Shown here piece after piece: positions 27,705-40,454 of a stretch of 64,000 nt of DNA. Position 1 is the stretch's first letter; the number at the start of each line of letters is the position of its first letter. The DNA is from Melanocharis versteri (Eukaryota > Chordata > Aves > Passeriformes > Melanocharitidae): assembly GCA_013397845.1 (NCBI GenBank), contig VZTG01007436.1:1214181-1278180 (forward strand), written 5' to 3'. The notes under the pieces were generated by a model. That model saw only the letters and a program-made list of their open reading frames with translations, ran no database searches and was not told the DNA's origin. The position numbers and the translations under genes are program-made.

Positions 27705-30700
27705 TGTATCTTCTATCATTGGGGGCTTTTCAGCAGCCAGTAGAATTTTCAAGAAGCCAACACAGATGTAGAATTGCTGCAGGACACTATTGATTTTGCT
27801 TTCTCTCATCAATTGCTAATTAATTTTGCTGCAGTTTATGAAACACTTATATTGTTCTAGCTCTTGTTTTTTATAGTAGATGAGAATCTCTAGTTCAGCT
27901 GAATTAAACTATTACAGCATTGTGAGATGGAGCCAGAAATGAAATCTGGCTTGCATGCTCAAGTATTGGAAGTCACGCTTTTTGGCAAGCAGCCCATAAT
28001 AACTTAAAGCTTACAGAATTTAACTCCTTGCTGTTCTTACGATGCTCCAAGTGCTCCACTGGATGTCATGGCCTGGATTCATTAACTAAGTTCTGCCAAA
28101 GACCTTCTGTCTTGTACTCCCAACTGGCTGCCTCTGTTTCACAAGTGTTTTATCCGGTACAACACAGTGAATGCCGGGTTTTGCAGAGTTTAAACAGGAC
28201 GAGTCCAGCCTTACTATGCTACATCTGAGAAAATGGTGAAAATAACTGAATGGATAAATTTTTAAAAGTACAAATAACTGAGTAATGTTTTTTAAGGTGC
28301 ATGTTTTAAAGACTAATTACCCACAGTCTTATCTTCTTACTTTATCTGCTGTCAATGGCACGTTAATGTATGAAGAAGACTGCTTTGCTTTTCACTGTGC
28401 TGCTTCTACTAATTTTATTTTTGAAGCTGTTCAAAGAGAAAAAAGTAGCCAAATTTCCATTCCATCTTTGAACAAGACTATGCTGTTAAAAGTCCATTCT
28501 CTGCAAAATCTAAAAGGTTTTTTTTGTACGAAAGAGAGCTGGAGAAAATCCAAGCTTTGTAAAAGTATAATTTTTTTTCCTTTGGAAACAGGAAATGCAT
28601 CTTCTTTCTTTGGAAAAATACTAAAAAACTGCCTTTCATTTTGATGACATATATTAGACACCTAAGAAAGAAAGGCACTGTAACAATGTAGATTTAGAAC
28701 ATAAATTTAACATGATGAAGTTAAAACATTTTCTAGTGTTCCAGTCACATGGGATAGAAGACTAGTTTGAAGGCTTTCGTATTACTTGGTCTTTTCCTGG
28801 CAGGACATGTAACTAAATGAACAGCTACCATAATTTTCAACTGCTACTGGATTCTCAGTTCGTACCCTTTTTACCGAATCCATAATAATTACCGTAGAAG
28901 GTTATTCTATACTCAAAATTGTGAAATAACCATTTAGTAAGACTATGGGTAAATCTGTCGAAAAACCAAAAGAAATCAGCTGACAATTGGCTAACAGGGA
29001 CGATGGACTTGTGCCATAGTCTGCACGGTCAGAGGGTGAGTATGGAATGTTTTTGCCAAGACTTTGAGTACTGATCTGCTCCTATTTGAACAATAAGAAA
29101 TAACATAATTTTTTAGAAAAGTGGGTATTTTTAATTGCATGCCATCCTAATAATATAATAAACAAATATTTACTGTGTAGTCTTAACTTAGAATCTGACA
29201 CACACATTCCTTCTCCAGCCCTCTTTTTTCCCAAGCAGAAATTGCATGTGATACTCTTCTGTGTTTTCTTCACCCTTCTTTGTGGTGTTCTGTGAATTTC
29301 TGAGTGGTTTTATGGGTGAGATAAAGGTGGAAGAAATGTACTGAGACTTAAGTGATCATTATTGAAATACAGGAATCACCAGGAAGATGCAGCAGTTTCA
29401 TGTTCTTATCTGCAACATACTTCAGTTTTGGAACTGGTGCTAATTTTGGTATTTTCAGAGCCAACAGGTCATCTTCTGTAATTCTGAATGTGCACCTGGG
29501 ATTTTCTCAGTAAACATTATTTCACTGTGGCTTTGAGGAAAATACAGGGTGGCATTCACTCATTTATCATGTGCAAGGTTAATGAAAGACTTCAGACAAA
29601 AATTCAACAGTCCTCAAGACTAATTCCTTGGATAACTAATATAAAAGCCCTCATTTTCAGAACTGAATATTTGCATTGCATTATAATAAATACATCCCTT
29701 CTGTTAGAACATTTCAGTACACTTTTGAGATACTGTTCACGCGTGGAAGATAAGACTTACATCACAGTCGTGACTGGCCAGCTAGTCCATAGTAGACCTT
29801 AAAATTAAACTAAATTCATTTCCCGCTTTACTAGCCTAGATGTGGTAGTGTTTCCCTGAAGTGATCTTTAAACTTCTTTTAAACCTTTCAATGTTTCACA
29901 GTAACCAGAGGAAATTGTGACAATTATTGGCCTGTAGACAGTCTGAGTAGATCAGGTCTTTCAGAGTTCATGCTGCTGTTTCCTGCAATCTTGGAAGTAC
30001 AAAAAATAACTGTGGAAGAATACTGAAGCATTACATACTCTGTTGAAGTCAAATAGCAATTATCACTGGCTATCTAAAGGCATGAGTGGGAAAACAAATG
30101 TAAAGTTACCTAAATGAAAATTTCAGTAAATTGAAAGAGAAGTTTAAGGGTTCAGTACTCAAAGCTACTTGGGTGCCTGGTAATACTGATGGTCATCAAG
30201 AGTAGTTTCAAAAGAAGTTAATATCTTACATGCCAGTATCTTTTTTAAAAGCACTTGAGAGTGTCCAGCATTACAAGGATGAATAAATAAATTTCTCCTT
30301 CTCTTTAATTTCAGCTCTTCTCTTTTCCTGTCTTCTCAAGCCTACTCCTTTCTTATCCTGCTGTGCAGTTCGATGAGTCAGAAACCATGGCACATTTAGA
30401 CATATCCCCTGAAATTCTTTCCTGTCGGAGTACTTGTTACATTGAAATGAGACTAGTGGTTTTCATGCTGTTGAGAAATGCAGGTTTGGGGAGGACATCT
30501 TGGGATTTTTCCAGGAAAGCACAGTAAGGTATGCTCCTCTTAGTGATAATCTAACAGTTGTGTACTTTATGGGTGAGGATTTCAACAACCACTAAAGGGC
30601 AGTGCATGCCACCTTATGATTTCTTTTCTGCAGCCGTTGAACTGTCTGTCCTTGCTGTTAAGCAGATGGAGATAGAGCCCATTGCTGGGCTTTCTTTTTT

Positions 30701-31759
30701 GAGAGATTTGTGAGCTTGATGCAGTTATCAGCACGTAAGATTAAAGGTCTACTGTTGTTGAGCAGGACATGAAGAGGAAAATTCTGCCCTTCTCTTGTTC
30801 CTATTCAGAGGCCAACTGCCTTGTGCCTGTAGTAAATAAAAGAGCTGATTGTTTTTGAAACAACGTTTTTGTTGGCCGAAAAATTGACTTATGTTGTAAG
30901 AGGATTCCTAATTTCAGTACTGGTACTGAAGCAGAAATACTGTGCAGATCTAAAGGTCTCATTATGCTAAACACAATGTGTGGTATTTACTGTGCTGTTG
31001 AAACTCTTAGCTTCAGTGATGAGTAAATATGATCAGGTTTTGGATGAAGCAAGTAAACAAACATAATAAATGAAGGTATTTGAAATCACGTTTCTTGTTT
31101 ATGTATTCTGACAAGTATACTTTAATTATTGATCAAGATGGCAATATAGTAAATATGCAGTTGGTTACATTAAAAATTCAGCATTTTTCAACATTTAGCT
31201 GGCAGTATCTATAAAATATTCTTAGTGGCATGATTCTTTTACCACTATATTGCTCCTGTTGGATGATGTTGGTGTCTCTTTAGGAATAAGTGTCACCTTA
31301 CAGTATACAGTATGCATGAAAATATTGTCTTAGAAGGACAAGAGTACTCTGAATCATTGTGCTGTTATGTGTGACAAGTATTGACCAAGTACATGATATA
31401 AGAAAGTGGAATATCAGAGCTGTGCTCAGTGGTTATTGGGTTAGTAGTTTGTTTGGCCTACTGGGTTGCTTTTCTTTTCGTTTTCATGGTATATCAAATT
31501 TGGGGCTCCATTAGGATGAACTAGGGAACGCTAATGACAAATGAGAAATATATTTTCCTTCTATATGCAGTAAGGAAATAAAATTCTATAGCAATTTAAA
31601 CAATAACTTCTTCTGTGCAATTTTTCACAATCTGAGGAATAGCTTTTACTTTGGTATCATCATGTTTTCAACCAAATTCTAATGGCAGAAAGAATGAAAA
31701 AAGACTCTTTTCCAAGTTTGGCTATGACAGGAATGCAAATGTGATATAGGTGCTTCAGT

Positions 31760-32060
31760 ATTTATCAGGGAGGTGCCAGGCCAGCAGTTTGCATAACGAA
31801 GGGCTCAGGGTGCTGTGTCTGAGCCAGGGGACTGACCGGTCACTCAGGGACACGGCAGGAGCCGAGGACTCCAGACCTTCTCATGCTTGGACTGTGATGG
31901 TATAAAAGCCCACGGGTTCCTTTGTCCATGGTCTCTTCTTGGAGGCACCAGCTCATATTGTTACTGTGTTACTCAGTTATTGCACCAAGATTAAACTATT
32001 TGAGAGATTTGGTCATCTGAGACTCTGCTGTGGGAAGCCTGGGGATGGAGCTGGTGAGGA
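31760..32060 (+). repeat. LTR-like segment, possible solo endogenous-retrovirus LTR (+)
   Basis: This GC-richer block breaks the AT-rich intron. It has a TATAAAAG box at 31901-31908, preceded by a GC-rich, short-repeat-containing stretch (GGGACTGACCGGTCACTCAG). An ATTAAA polyadenylation-like signal lies 90 nt downstream at 31990-31995, followed by ATTTGGTCATCTGAGACTCT. That order resembles a U3-R-U5 layout in avian LTRs. I could not define TG...CA ends, a target duplication or a primer-binding site, and no gag/pol/env frame is nearby. It could instead be an unrelated GC-rich segment with a chance TATA box. GC-rich sequence continues to about 32230. Confidence 0.4.
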
Positions 32061-33407
32061 AACCTTGTGTGCCGGTGTGTGTGGGATGAGCAGGGAGTCC
32101 TGTTGGAGCCTCCCGCTGTGAAGGGCCCGCTCTGCCAGCACGGCTGGTGCGGATGTGACTGCCAGAGTGGCTCCTGGATGGTCACACAGGGAAGTTTCCT
32201 CAGCAATATGCACTCCAGTGGCTGCCACCCTCTCAGTCTTACGTCTGATTGCTTAGTATGTCCTTATGAAGCATTGGCATGCTATGGAGACCCATGGCAT
32301 CCAGACCAATGAAATATTGTACTTGGCTCAAGATTTTACTTCAGTTTGTCTTTTATAAGAAGGGAAGTCTTTGAACTAAGTGGTGATAATGTGTTCCTTT
32401 TCCAGCAAATAGGTATTCCAGGAATCTGATTCTGTGTAGGGAAGTAAATGACCAAAGGAAGCAAAAGGTTTGTGCATTCTGTACAGCTCTGCTTAAAGAG
32501 AACAGAGGCTTGTGAAAAAATATCAACTCCAGTACCTGGTCTGCTTCTGTTAAAGCTAGTTATTTTTATTGAATTACTTGGAGTAAACTAAAGACATGGT
32601 AAAGCAGTAAAGGCAGGCTATTTCATTTTGTATATTAATATGCTGGGGTTTTTTTTATTGGTGGATTGAACAGCTGTGTTTTGTTTTCTCTTTATAAAAA
32701 ATTTTTTGAATTCTTGAAAACAGTATGAAAATCTATCATTAGTGCTTACTCTTGAAGCTTTAAAATGGTGATAAGTATTTAAAAAATGAAAATCTGGGAT
32801 CGTCATAGTAAGGAAACAAGGATTTGAGGCTTAGTTCAGTATTCTACTGGAAGGTGGCTGTTTGCTGTACTCTCTATTCAGATGGTTTCCAGACCAGATT
32901 TTTTTGGGAGAAATGTCTGCAAGATAGAAATGTAGAGGTGACTTTGTCTTTGGAAAAACAAATTGCTGGATTTGTTCAAATTCATACCTCTCAGTCTTTA
33001 TTATTTAAAAAAAAGTATTTTAGCAGCACAGTAAAATAAAGCATAGTCCTCACATGTTTGTCATCCTAGGGAGAATTGAATTCAAGTCAGAGTTACTTCA
33101 TGCCTTCCTTTCAAGTCCTCTGCTTAGCATTTCCTGGAAAGATTGTTATTTTATCTTAAAGAAAACGTCCAACACTGACAAATTTTGACACAAGTGGGAA
33201 GTTTTACAAAGCCGTACACAACTGAGAACAGTCTCATAACTGGAGGTATGAAACCATGTAAACAGCTGTATGACACTGAAGGGAAATCCCTGAGAGAGGA
33301 AATTAGGTTCTCAGTTAGGTGTTAGATGGGCTGTTTTTCCTGGGGGTATTTTGCAGTTGTGAATTGAGGTCTTGTATATCTCACCTTTTGTCATTTGAGG
33401 ATATTTT

Positions 33408-33430
33408 GGGGGGGATTGGGTTGGGGGGGG
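33408..33430 (+). promoter_or_regulatory. Potential G-quadruplex motif
   Basis: The G runs here are seven, three and eight long, separated by ATT and TT. The seven-G run can supply two tracts, so the four-tract G3+N1-7 pattern is met. It lies about 170 nt before the GC-rich island. The sequence pattern is certain but folding and function are inference. Confidence 0.5.
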
Positions 33431-33595
33431 TTTGCCACTAGTCCAGTAGGTGAAGATATTTAGTAAATGTCTATCAGAAACAGCACTTCTTTGTCTGAAG
33501 AGATTAGACGTGACACATGCAGTTGCCACAAAGGCTACGTGTGCTATCCGTAATGCTCTTTCTTGTTGATAGATACAGATTGGATGTCTGAAGTG

Positions 33596-33870
33596 TATAA
33601 ATCCAGTTTGCAGAGCTGCAGCTGCTGGTTCAGCCCTTGTCTTTGTGGGCTGCAGAGCGGCGTGTTTCTAGAAGGTGCCACGTTCTGTTCTGTCCTTCAC
33701 TGGCCCAAGTGTCCCAGGGCTGAGTGCTGACGAAGCCAGGGCCACGGCAGAAGGTGCTGCTGCCAGCCTGGGCCCTGCTGGGCTCTGGCTGCTGGAGGAG
33801 AGGGGAGGCACGCTGAGGTCTCGGCACCGCGGGCTCGCTGCCGGGGAAGGGGCAGCATTTCACTGCTGAG
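33596..33870. other. GC-rich island of unknown function in the intron
   Basis: From a TATAAAT at 33596-33602 the sequence turns abruptly GC-rich until about 33865, with a cluster of CG dinucleotides around 33815-33845 (TCTCGGCACCGCGGGCTCGC). GC content then drops gradually. The longest open frame of the whole window, 165 codons on the - strand (33630-34127), overlaps it. Its product is rich in Ser, Pro, His and Ala and resembles no family I recognise. GC-rich DNA lacks stop codons by composition, so I do not call it a gene. Alternatives are a small CpG island or alternative promoter, or an old GC-rich repeat. Confidence 0.45.
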
Positions 33871-35516
33871 TGAAATGCATGAGTGGCACCAGCTCCAGCA
33901 GATGGGTCTCTGTGGTGTCCATAGTGGTGTGAGCTTCCAGTCCTCAGTGGACTGACATTAATCTGCAAGGACTTGCTGCCTAGGGTGAGATGGAAGAGTT
34001 CTAATAAAACAGCAGGTGCTTCAGTTTCACGCCGTGCATCTTTCTCTCCATTTACAGTCGGAGGTTTTACACTGGTATAAGCATGGGAAGATGCATGTTT
34101 TACACATCCATTTGACAAAATAGCCATAAAAGTCTAGGTAGAAAACATTTCAATATTTAGAAGAAGCTTTTAAAGTGTATTTGTGTATGTTTATTTTTTA
34201 AAAATTGAATTGCAGGAATATGTTGCTACTGAATGGTGTATGGCCTTTTAAAGAAAGAAAAGAAAAAATCACTGCCAACTGCTGAACAGCTAATTCACTC
34301 AATATAAAACAAAGATGCATTTCTGTAGGGCTAACGACATGCATCACATCTCCTTGACAACTGCTCTAATTACCTCAGCTTGGACGATCAATATTTGATC
34401 TTTTTCCCACCATACAAACATGTCACTTTAACTGCATAGCTTTCTCTTAGCTTTTTGATAATTTGCAGCCAAGTGAAAATGGTCCATTCTATTTGTTCTC
34501 CCTGGCTTGAGGCCAAGGTTTCTCTCAATAGTATAATGCAGTTCATTGATATGAATTTGTTGATCTCCTGGGTAGTTTTTCACAAATTTAGGGCAATTAA
34601 AAATCTTTGGAAAGCATTTCAGTTGAAGTCAATAATTTTGCTTTTAGAAATTACTTTGTTTTATGATCATTTTTCCTTCATCTGTTCATAAAATAACTTC
34701 AGAAAAAAAAAGACAAAGCACCATTTTATTGAGTAGCTAATAGATGCATAAAAACACAGCTTTCAAACCTAGAATTAAGTAATAATTTAGAAAGACTTTA
34801 ATTGAAATGTTTAATTTGTAAGAGTAAGAATTTTTAAATTATATTTTGGACTCTGAAAAGTAGTTCTTTAAGGGAAGTCACAGAAGAAGTACAGCATTAT
34901 CTCCCAAATAATTTGTTTAAGATTTGTGAACACTGGACTTTTGAAGATGGACTGATCATGCTTCCACTCAATGAACACTAGTAAGTTGCTGAAGTTTGTG
35001 GAAGTGTTAGTTACGGAGGAAATGATACTCTACAGTCCAAAAAAAACTTTGTGAATTGTTCACTGTGGCCAGTCAGAAGCAGAAGTAGGGAGCACCCTAA
35101 GTTTAGGCCATGTAATTAGTTATAAAGTGAATTAAAATGAAAGTGATTTTATCAGGACCAACATTTTTTTGTTATGTGGTGTATTTATTCATTTTGTTTC
35201 CTTTTTTTCCCATACTCTCATGAGGGGGAATCTGTGTTGCTGCAAAATACTATGATTACCTCAGGTGGACAGTGTGAGATTTTTTGCTCTCTGTAGTTGT
35301 ATAGTCATATTGTTATTTATGCCATCTTAAGGAATTACCACTGAGCTCTTCGTGTTTTATGGAAGAGTTTAAATACTTTGTTTAGTGCATGCTGTGTTTC
35401 TGAAATAGCTGTGCTGCGTTGAATTATAATCTGTTCATAGAGTAAAAGGCTGCTATGCCCAAGGACACATTAAAATCTTTCCAATTCCTCATATCTGCAA
35501 AACAAATTCCATTCTG

Positions 35517-35765
35517 AGTAGACCAGGGCAAAAATCCATCTAGCCAAACACCCTGTATCTGATAGTGGTCAGATATTCCTTAAATGTTTAAGGAAATGGG
35601 GGGGGAAACTGTCTATTTTCTGGTGTCCTGATAGCTTGTGGCTGTCAGCAGTTATGGACTTCATTGATCTGAAGTTGAACCTCCTCACTTAAGAGCACCA
35701 AGTTCCCATCACAATAATGAACAATTAATTCATTTATTTAAAGAAATTTTTCATTTGACATTATA
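35517..35765 (-). mobile_element. Ancient CR1/L3-like LINE 3' tail (-)
   Basis: On the + strand, GACCAGGGCAAAAATCCATC, TAGCCAAACACCCTGTATCT and GATAGTGGTC follow the reverse complement of an old amniote CR1/L3-like 3' untranslated region. Its usual form includes a block like CTAGATGGACC preceded by CACTGTCGG. Further right, GTGTCCTGATAGCTTGTGGC and TGTCAGCAGTTATGGACTTC continue the match. The reverse complement aligns with the end of the remnant at 20530-21555: GGCTAGATGGATTTTTG here against GGACTGGATGGATCTTTG there. The match fades after about 35700, so the right edge is uncertain. Confidence 0.75.
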
Positions 35766-38700
35766 GAATTTTTTACTGATTTTTAAAAATATATTCTCTC
35801 TGTCAAATTTTTGCTTCTGCAAAGTATAGCATTTTAATAGAAATCCTGAGAGTTTTGGTAGAGATTGCTAGTATTCAAGAACTACTGAATCTGTAATTTG
35901 GAACAAAGTACAGGAGTAAATCATTCAGGACTTATACCAGACAAGCTGAGTGTTAATAAGATGACACAATTTCACTGGGTGTAGAATCATCTCCTTGAAG
36001 GCAAAAAATAATTTCCCATGAAATACCTTCTTTACTTAGGCTAATTAGATTCACATTTGAAAAATCTTCACATTTAGCAATGGCCTAATTATTTAGCCAA
36101 CTAAATATATTGCTTAACTAAAGAGACAGTCAAAAGAGGAATTACATCCTGTTATTTGTATGAAGTACATTTTTGTAACTACTACAGGAATTTGAGTTCA
36201 GCTTTATTACCACAGTTATTCCTGTGAGAAAGTCCAATTCCAGAAGATGTGTAATCCTCAGGGAGGAGGAGGATGTTGAGAGAGGGGATATTAGAATGAA
36301 AAAGTAGATAGAAAAATGTAAAGGCTAAACCATTAAATTCAGTGTATCCTTACAATGTGTTCCTATATTGTCAAAGCACCCTTTTCCATTACAGGATACA
36401 TGACATTGAACTCTGGAGGTTGCTTTCTTTATTGCTTTTTAACTTATACCTTTGCTACTTCTGAACCAGAAGGGTCACTTTATCCTTTCTTTTTGTTGTA
36501 GTTACAGAAAACAAAAGGCATTGTTGTGGAATTTGTTTCTCAAGTATATTTAGATAAATGATTGGTAATTTTGAATGTAGTTAATAACCCCATCTCTTCA
36601 GAAAGTAAAATATCTTCAGGAGTAATTTCAGTATAAGCATTGTATGCAAAATGGTGGAATAATTTTCATGCACCTTATAAGAGTTTGTTAATTAAAAGTA
36701 AATAAGGCTCTTAAGTGGAAAATGAAATTATCCCATTGCTTGAAATACCTTGATGCAGTTTTTATTACAGGTTGCATATGGTATCTGTTAGGAATTTGAG
36801 CATGGTTGGTTGTTGAATTATTGTGTGGATTAGCTGTAGTATTTGAAGGTTCTCGACTTTAAAAGCATGTGTCTGTTTTAAATCCTACATAAATTCCTCA
36901 CAGTTTTTTAGAACAGTCTGTAACTCTAACCAGGGCATTTTTAACACCACAGCTTCAAACAACAGCAGGAGTAAATCTAAAACATTACTCTGAGTGGTTT
37001 CATAACATCATTAAAAGATTTCCATTTAATTAGATAAATTCCCCTTTTCTTTAACTTTTCAACCTTTCTCTCCTAAGTCCTACAAGGCAAAGGGTAAAAA
37101 GACTAAGTGAATTGAATTAAATATTAAAACATTAAAATTGGCAGTTTAGAGCTCATAAGGAAAAGACGGAAAAAAAAGAACTCATGAAAAACATATATTT
37201 CATGCATATTTTAGATTTTATTTTAAGACCTTTCCAAAACTATTATGGATATTCTTAGCAAAGAAATATTATAGGCTGTGTTGTCTCCCAGGGCAGCTAA
37301 AGTTTCCAAAAGGAAGTTCAATCTGTAATACATCTTTCACATGTTATTTTAATAAAAAAGCAAATATAATTTCTGTGTTTCCACTGCTAAATGGAGTCTC
37401 ATTGTTTGGTCATGTTTCCCTACATCAGCAAATACATTTAGAAAGAATAAAGTAAATTTTATTTTAAGTTATACTGATGTGAAACATTATGGGTATGTTG
37501 CAGTAAAATTGATTTGAGATTGAATGTGAAAATAGCTTAGCTGGTGTCTCCCAGTTTGTGTCTCTATGTGTCCAGGCATTTTTTTACATTCATGGATTCA
37601 TTGACATGCATTTCCATGTTTGCAGCTTTTCATGGTATTAAGTTCTTTTTTTTTGTCCTCACTTGAGTGGAGAAACTTTATTAGTATTCTAATACTGTGA
37701 TTTACAGAAGTGTAAACAAAAGAGAAATTACATTTACTTAGTGCACTGTTACCATTTCTCCAGAGCAACTGGTAATTTGTATAACGGAAGTCAAGAGAAG
37801 CTGTTCACTGCATATAAGCATTGATCTGCATTGTAAAACCAATAGGTCTTTCACTATTGTGGGTCATTAGTCTGAAATGTGCTGAAGGAATCATAGCAAG
37901 TCTTTGTCTTTCTGATGTGTCTTACTAATTTGACTTACTAACATGCTGTCCTTGGTATTGGTAGGAAATGGATTTTCCACCAGTATTGTTACCACATCCA
38001 AACCCTTTGATGCCTTGTGAGAAACACGGTATCATAGGCAGCATATGTTGTTCTTGTGTGTTTGTCTAGGTTTTGAGGCACAGTGAGCACCGACTTTTTT
38101 AAGAACATGAATTTGGTTCAAACCATTTGAATTATGCAATCTGTTTGTTAGAATGTCATAGAAAAGTGGTGTTATAACTAGGTTTCTTGAGAAAATGGCA
38201 ATGCTGTGTTGATAGACCTTGTGTAAGTACTATAGGCTGAAACCAGAATAAGTTCTATGCTCCTGTATTTTGGTTACAAGGGAAAAAGGTAGCTACCAAC
38301 CAGTCTTTATTTATACAAAATGTTCATGCAGAATTCTTGCAGTGATGTCCAAGTGCCTGTCTTAACTAGTTCATTCCTTTTAATAAACAATCAACATCAG
38401 CAGGATGCATTCTGCTGAAGTAAAATACCCTTTTTACTTCCCAACAAGAATCATGTGCCCATCAGCAGATTGTGTGGTTAGAAGTGATGTCTAAGGTGAT
38501 GACTTCTACACTGAGGACTTCGCTGTAGAACCTCTGTCAGTCTTTAGGGGGGGAAAGACTGAAGCAATGGATTGATGTGGGTGTCACAGAGTTTACTCAT
38601 CACTGTGGTATAGCCAAGAGAGGATTTTGTTCGCTGAAGTTGCATCACTGGTAATTGAGCTCTTCTGAGTCCATCTGGTCACAGAGGCTTGGGTAATGAA

Positions 38701-40445
38701 GCTTCAGTGCAGAAATGGACATCACTTCCCAACGTGCCTGGCCCAAACTCCTGAAGCATGTTCCAGATGCAGAATCAGAAATGAGGTTTTGAAGTGATGG
38801 GAATTAGGGCCATCTTCAGGTAAATTATCCTCCTTATTATTCAGGCTGTAACCGAGGGAAGAGTTATGGGACAGCTCCCATGTGGATGGATGAATGTTTT
38901 ACTCTTAATTCATTCAGATGTATTGTTGCTTTTCTTATCTGTACTGACAATATGTTCATGTCCTCCAAAAATGTTTTTCTTGTTCCATGTACAGACTTGG
39001 TGCCTGTGACTGAGCGAGTGCTGCATGTTTGAGGTGCCTGTGGAGAATGCTTGGAATCACTAGTAATTCTGGTCACGGGCTTGAGTGCCACCTGTTACCT
39101 GTTCATGGCTAGAGCACTATTTCTTTTTCCTTCCTGCACGTATAACCACGTAAGATTTTAAAGGATGGCTTGTGCCATTTTGCTTGTTAAAGAATCCTGG
39201 TTTCTGAGTTTGGCTCAAAGAGGCCTTAGTTGTCCTGACTTATGGAAGAAATAGAAGAATAGTATGAATAATTGATACTGGATTATTTGACAGAATCCCA
39301 AATTAAAAACTGTAAATAGCAGCAACCTATTTGGTAAGCCCAGGTTTACCAAGTCTGTGGAAGCAGGACAGTCAAGAACTGCTATTTCTACTTCTTACTA
39401 TAGCATAAAAGTAAATTGATTCCCTTTGGGGGTTATATATGGTGCAGTTTTATGTATTGATCAGTGTTTTTAAATGCTTTTAAGGCTTTTAGACCAGGTG
39501 TTATCTGAGGACTCAGCTTCTCTAGTCCTTTGTGAGCTGGTAAGAGTGCTAGGGTATTACTGATTGATTGACAGGGCATACTTGTGTTTTGTCATCTACT
39601 TGTTATATAATGCAAAAAAGTGAAAGAGAGGAAATACAGAAAAATAAATTTATCAGTTTTTTAGTTTTGTATAATTACTTCTAAATCTCCTCGATTTTTT
39701 CCCCTAATACCATCATAGAAACTGCAGCCTCTTTATGATGAAATTGAAGTTGCTTTTCTGAAAACTCTGTCTGGAATTAATTTTTATTTGGCTTTTATTT
39801 TTTGGTCACTCTGCATAATTTGCCATAATCTAACAAGTCTTACTTTACTTATACTACCTTTTGAAAGTCGGGGTTTTTGAAAGTTTACAGTACATGTTGT
39901 TTGTTAGTAGGGATACAGCCTGACATCTCTGGTGACTTCTCAGAGAGTCTCAAAGCACTTTCTAGATGATGTAATTGATACATCATATAAAGAATCAAAA
40001 AGAATGAAGCTGCTCAATAACTCACAATGGCACTGTGTGATAGTTTAGAACAGGAAGTGGGGAATAACTATGTGCAGCTGGATCTACAGGATGAAATTAA
40101 ATAGACAGGAAATACTTAACCAAGCTGGAATTTAACCACATCCAAAGTGGAATTTGATGTGGAAACTAGCACCTTTAATTATATGTTTGGGTTTTTTTCT
40201 GAAGGAACGCTTATGACTGTATGTGATCACAATCTTAATTTTCTTCTGTTGACACTGAAATTCATTGATTAAACTAAATTCTACTTCTCTTGTAATAATG
40301 TCAGGATCCTAACTGTCTTTGGTATAACTCCCTCTGCTGTGCAGTGTTTAATTATTGAATAGAAATGCTTTTATGGTTTTCCAGGACTAAATCAATAATG
40401 AGTGATTTTATTTTTGCTATTTAACAAAAGAATTGCAGCTATCCT

Positions 40446-40454
40446 CCCCCCCCC
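40446..40454. repeat. C9 homopolymer
   Basis: A nine-C run. It is unusual only because the surroundings are AT-rich. Confidence 0.85.

Larger units (their letters stand above)
22371..31759. other. Intron segment without a recognisable gene or transposon
   Basis: It contains the tandem duplication at 25.0 kb and a very AT-rich tract at about 25320-25440 with repeated TAATTA cores. The 119-codon frame at 28285-28644 (+) faces a 76-codon frame on the other strand and shows no family resemblance. I treat both as chance. Confidence 0.6.

Noticed and set aside
28285..28644. 119-codon open frame on the + strand
   Set aside because: No recognisable domain, no flanking splice or promoter context, Phe/Lys/Ser-rich as expected from AT-rich noncoding DNA, and a competing frame lies on the other strand.
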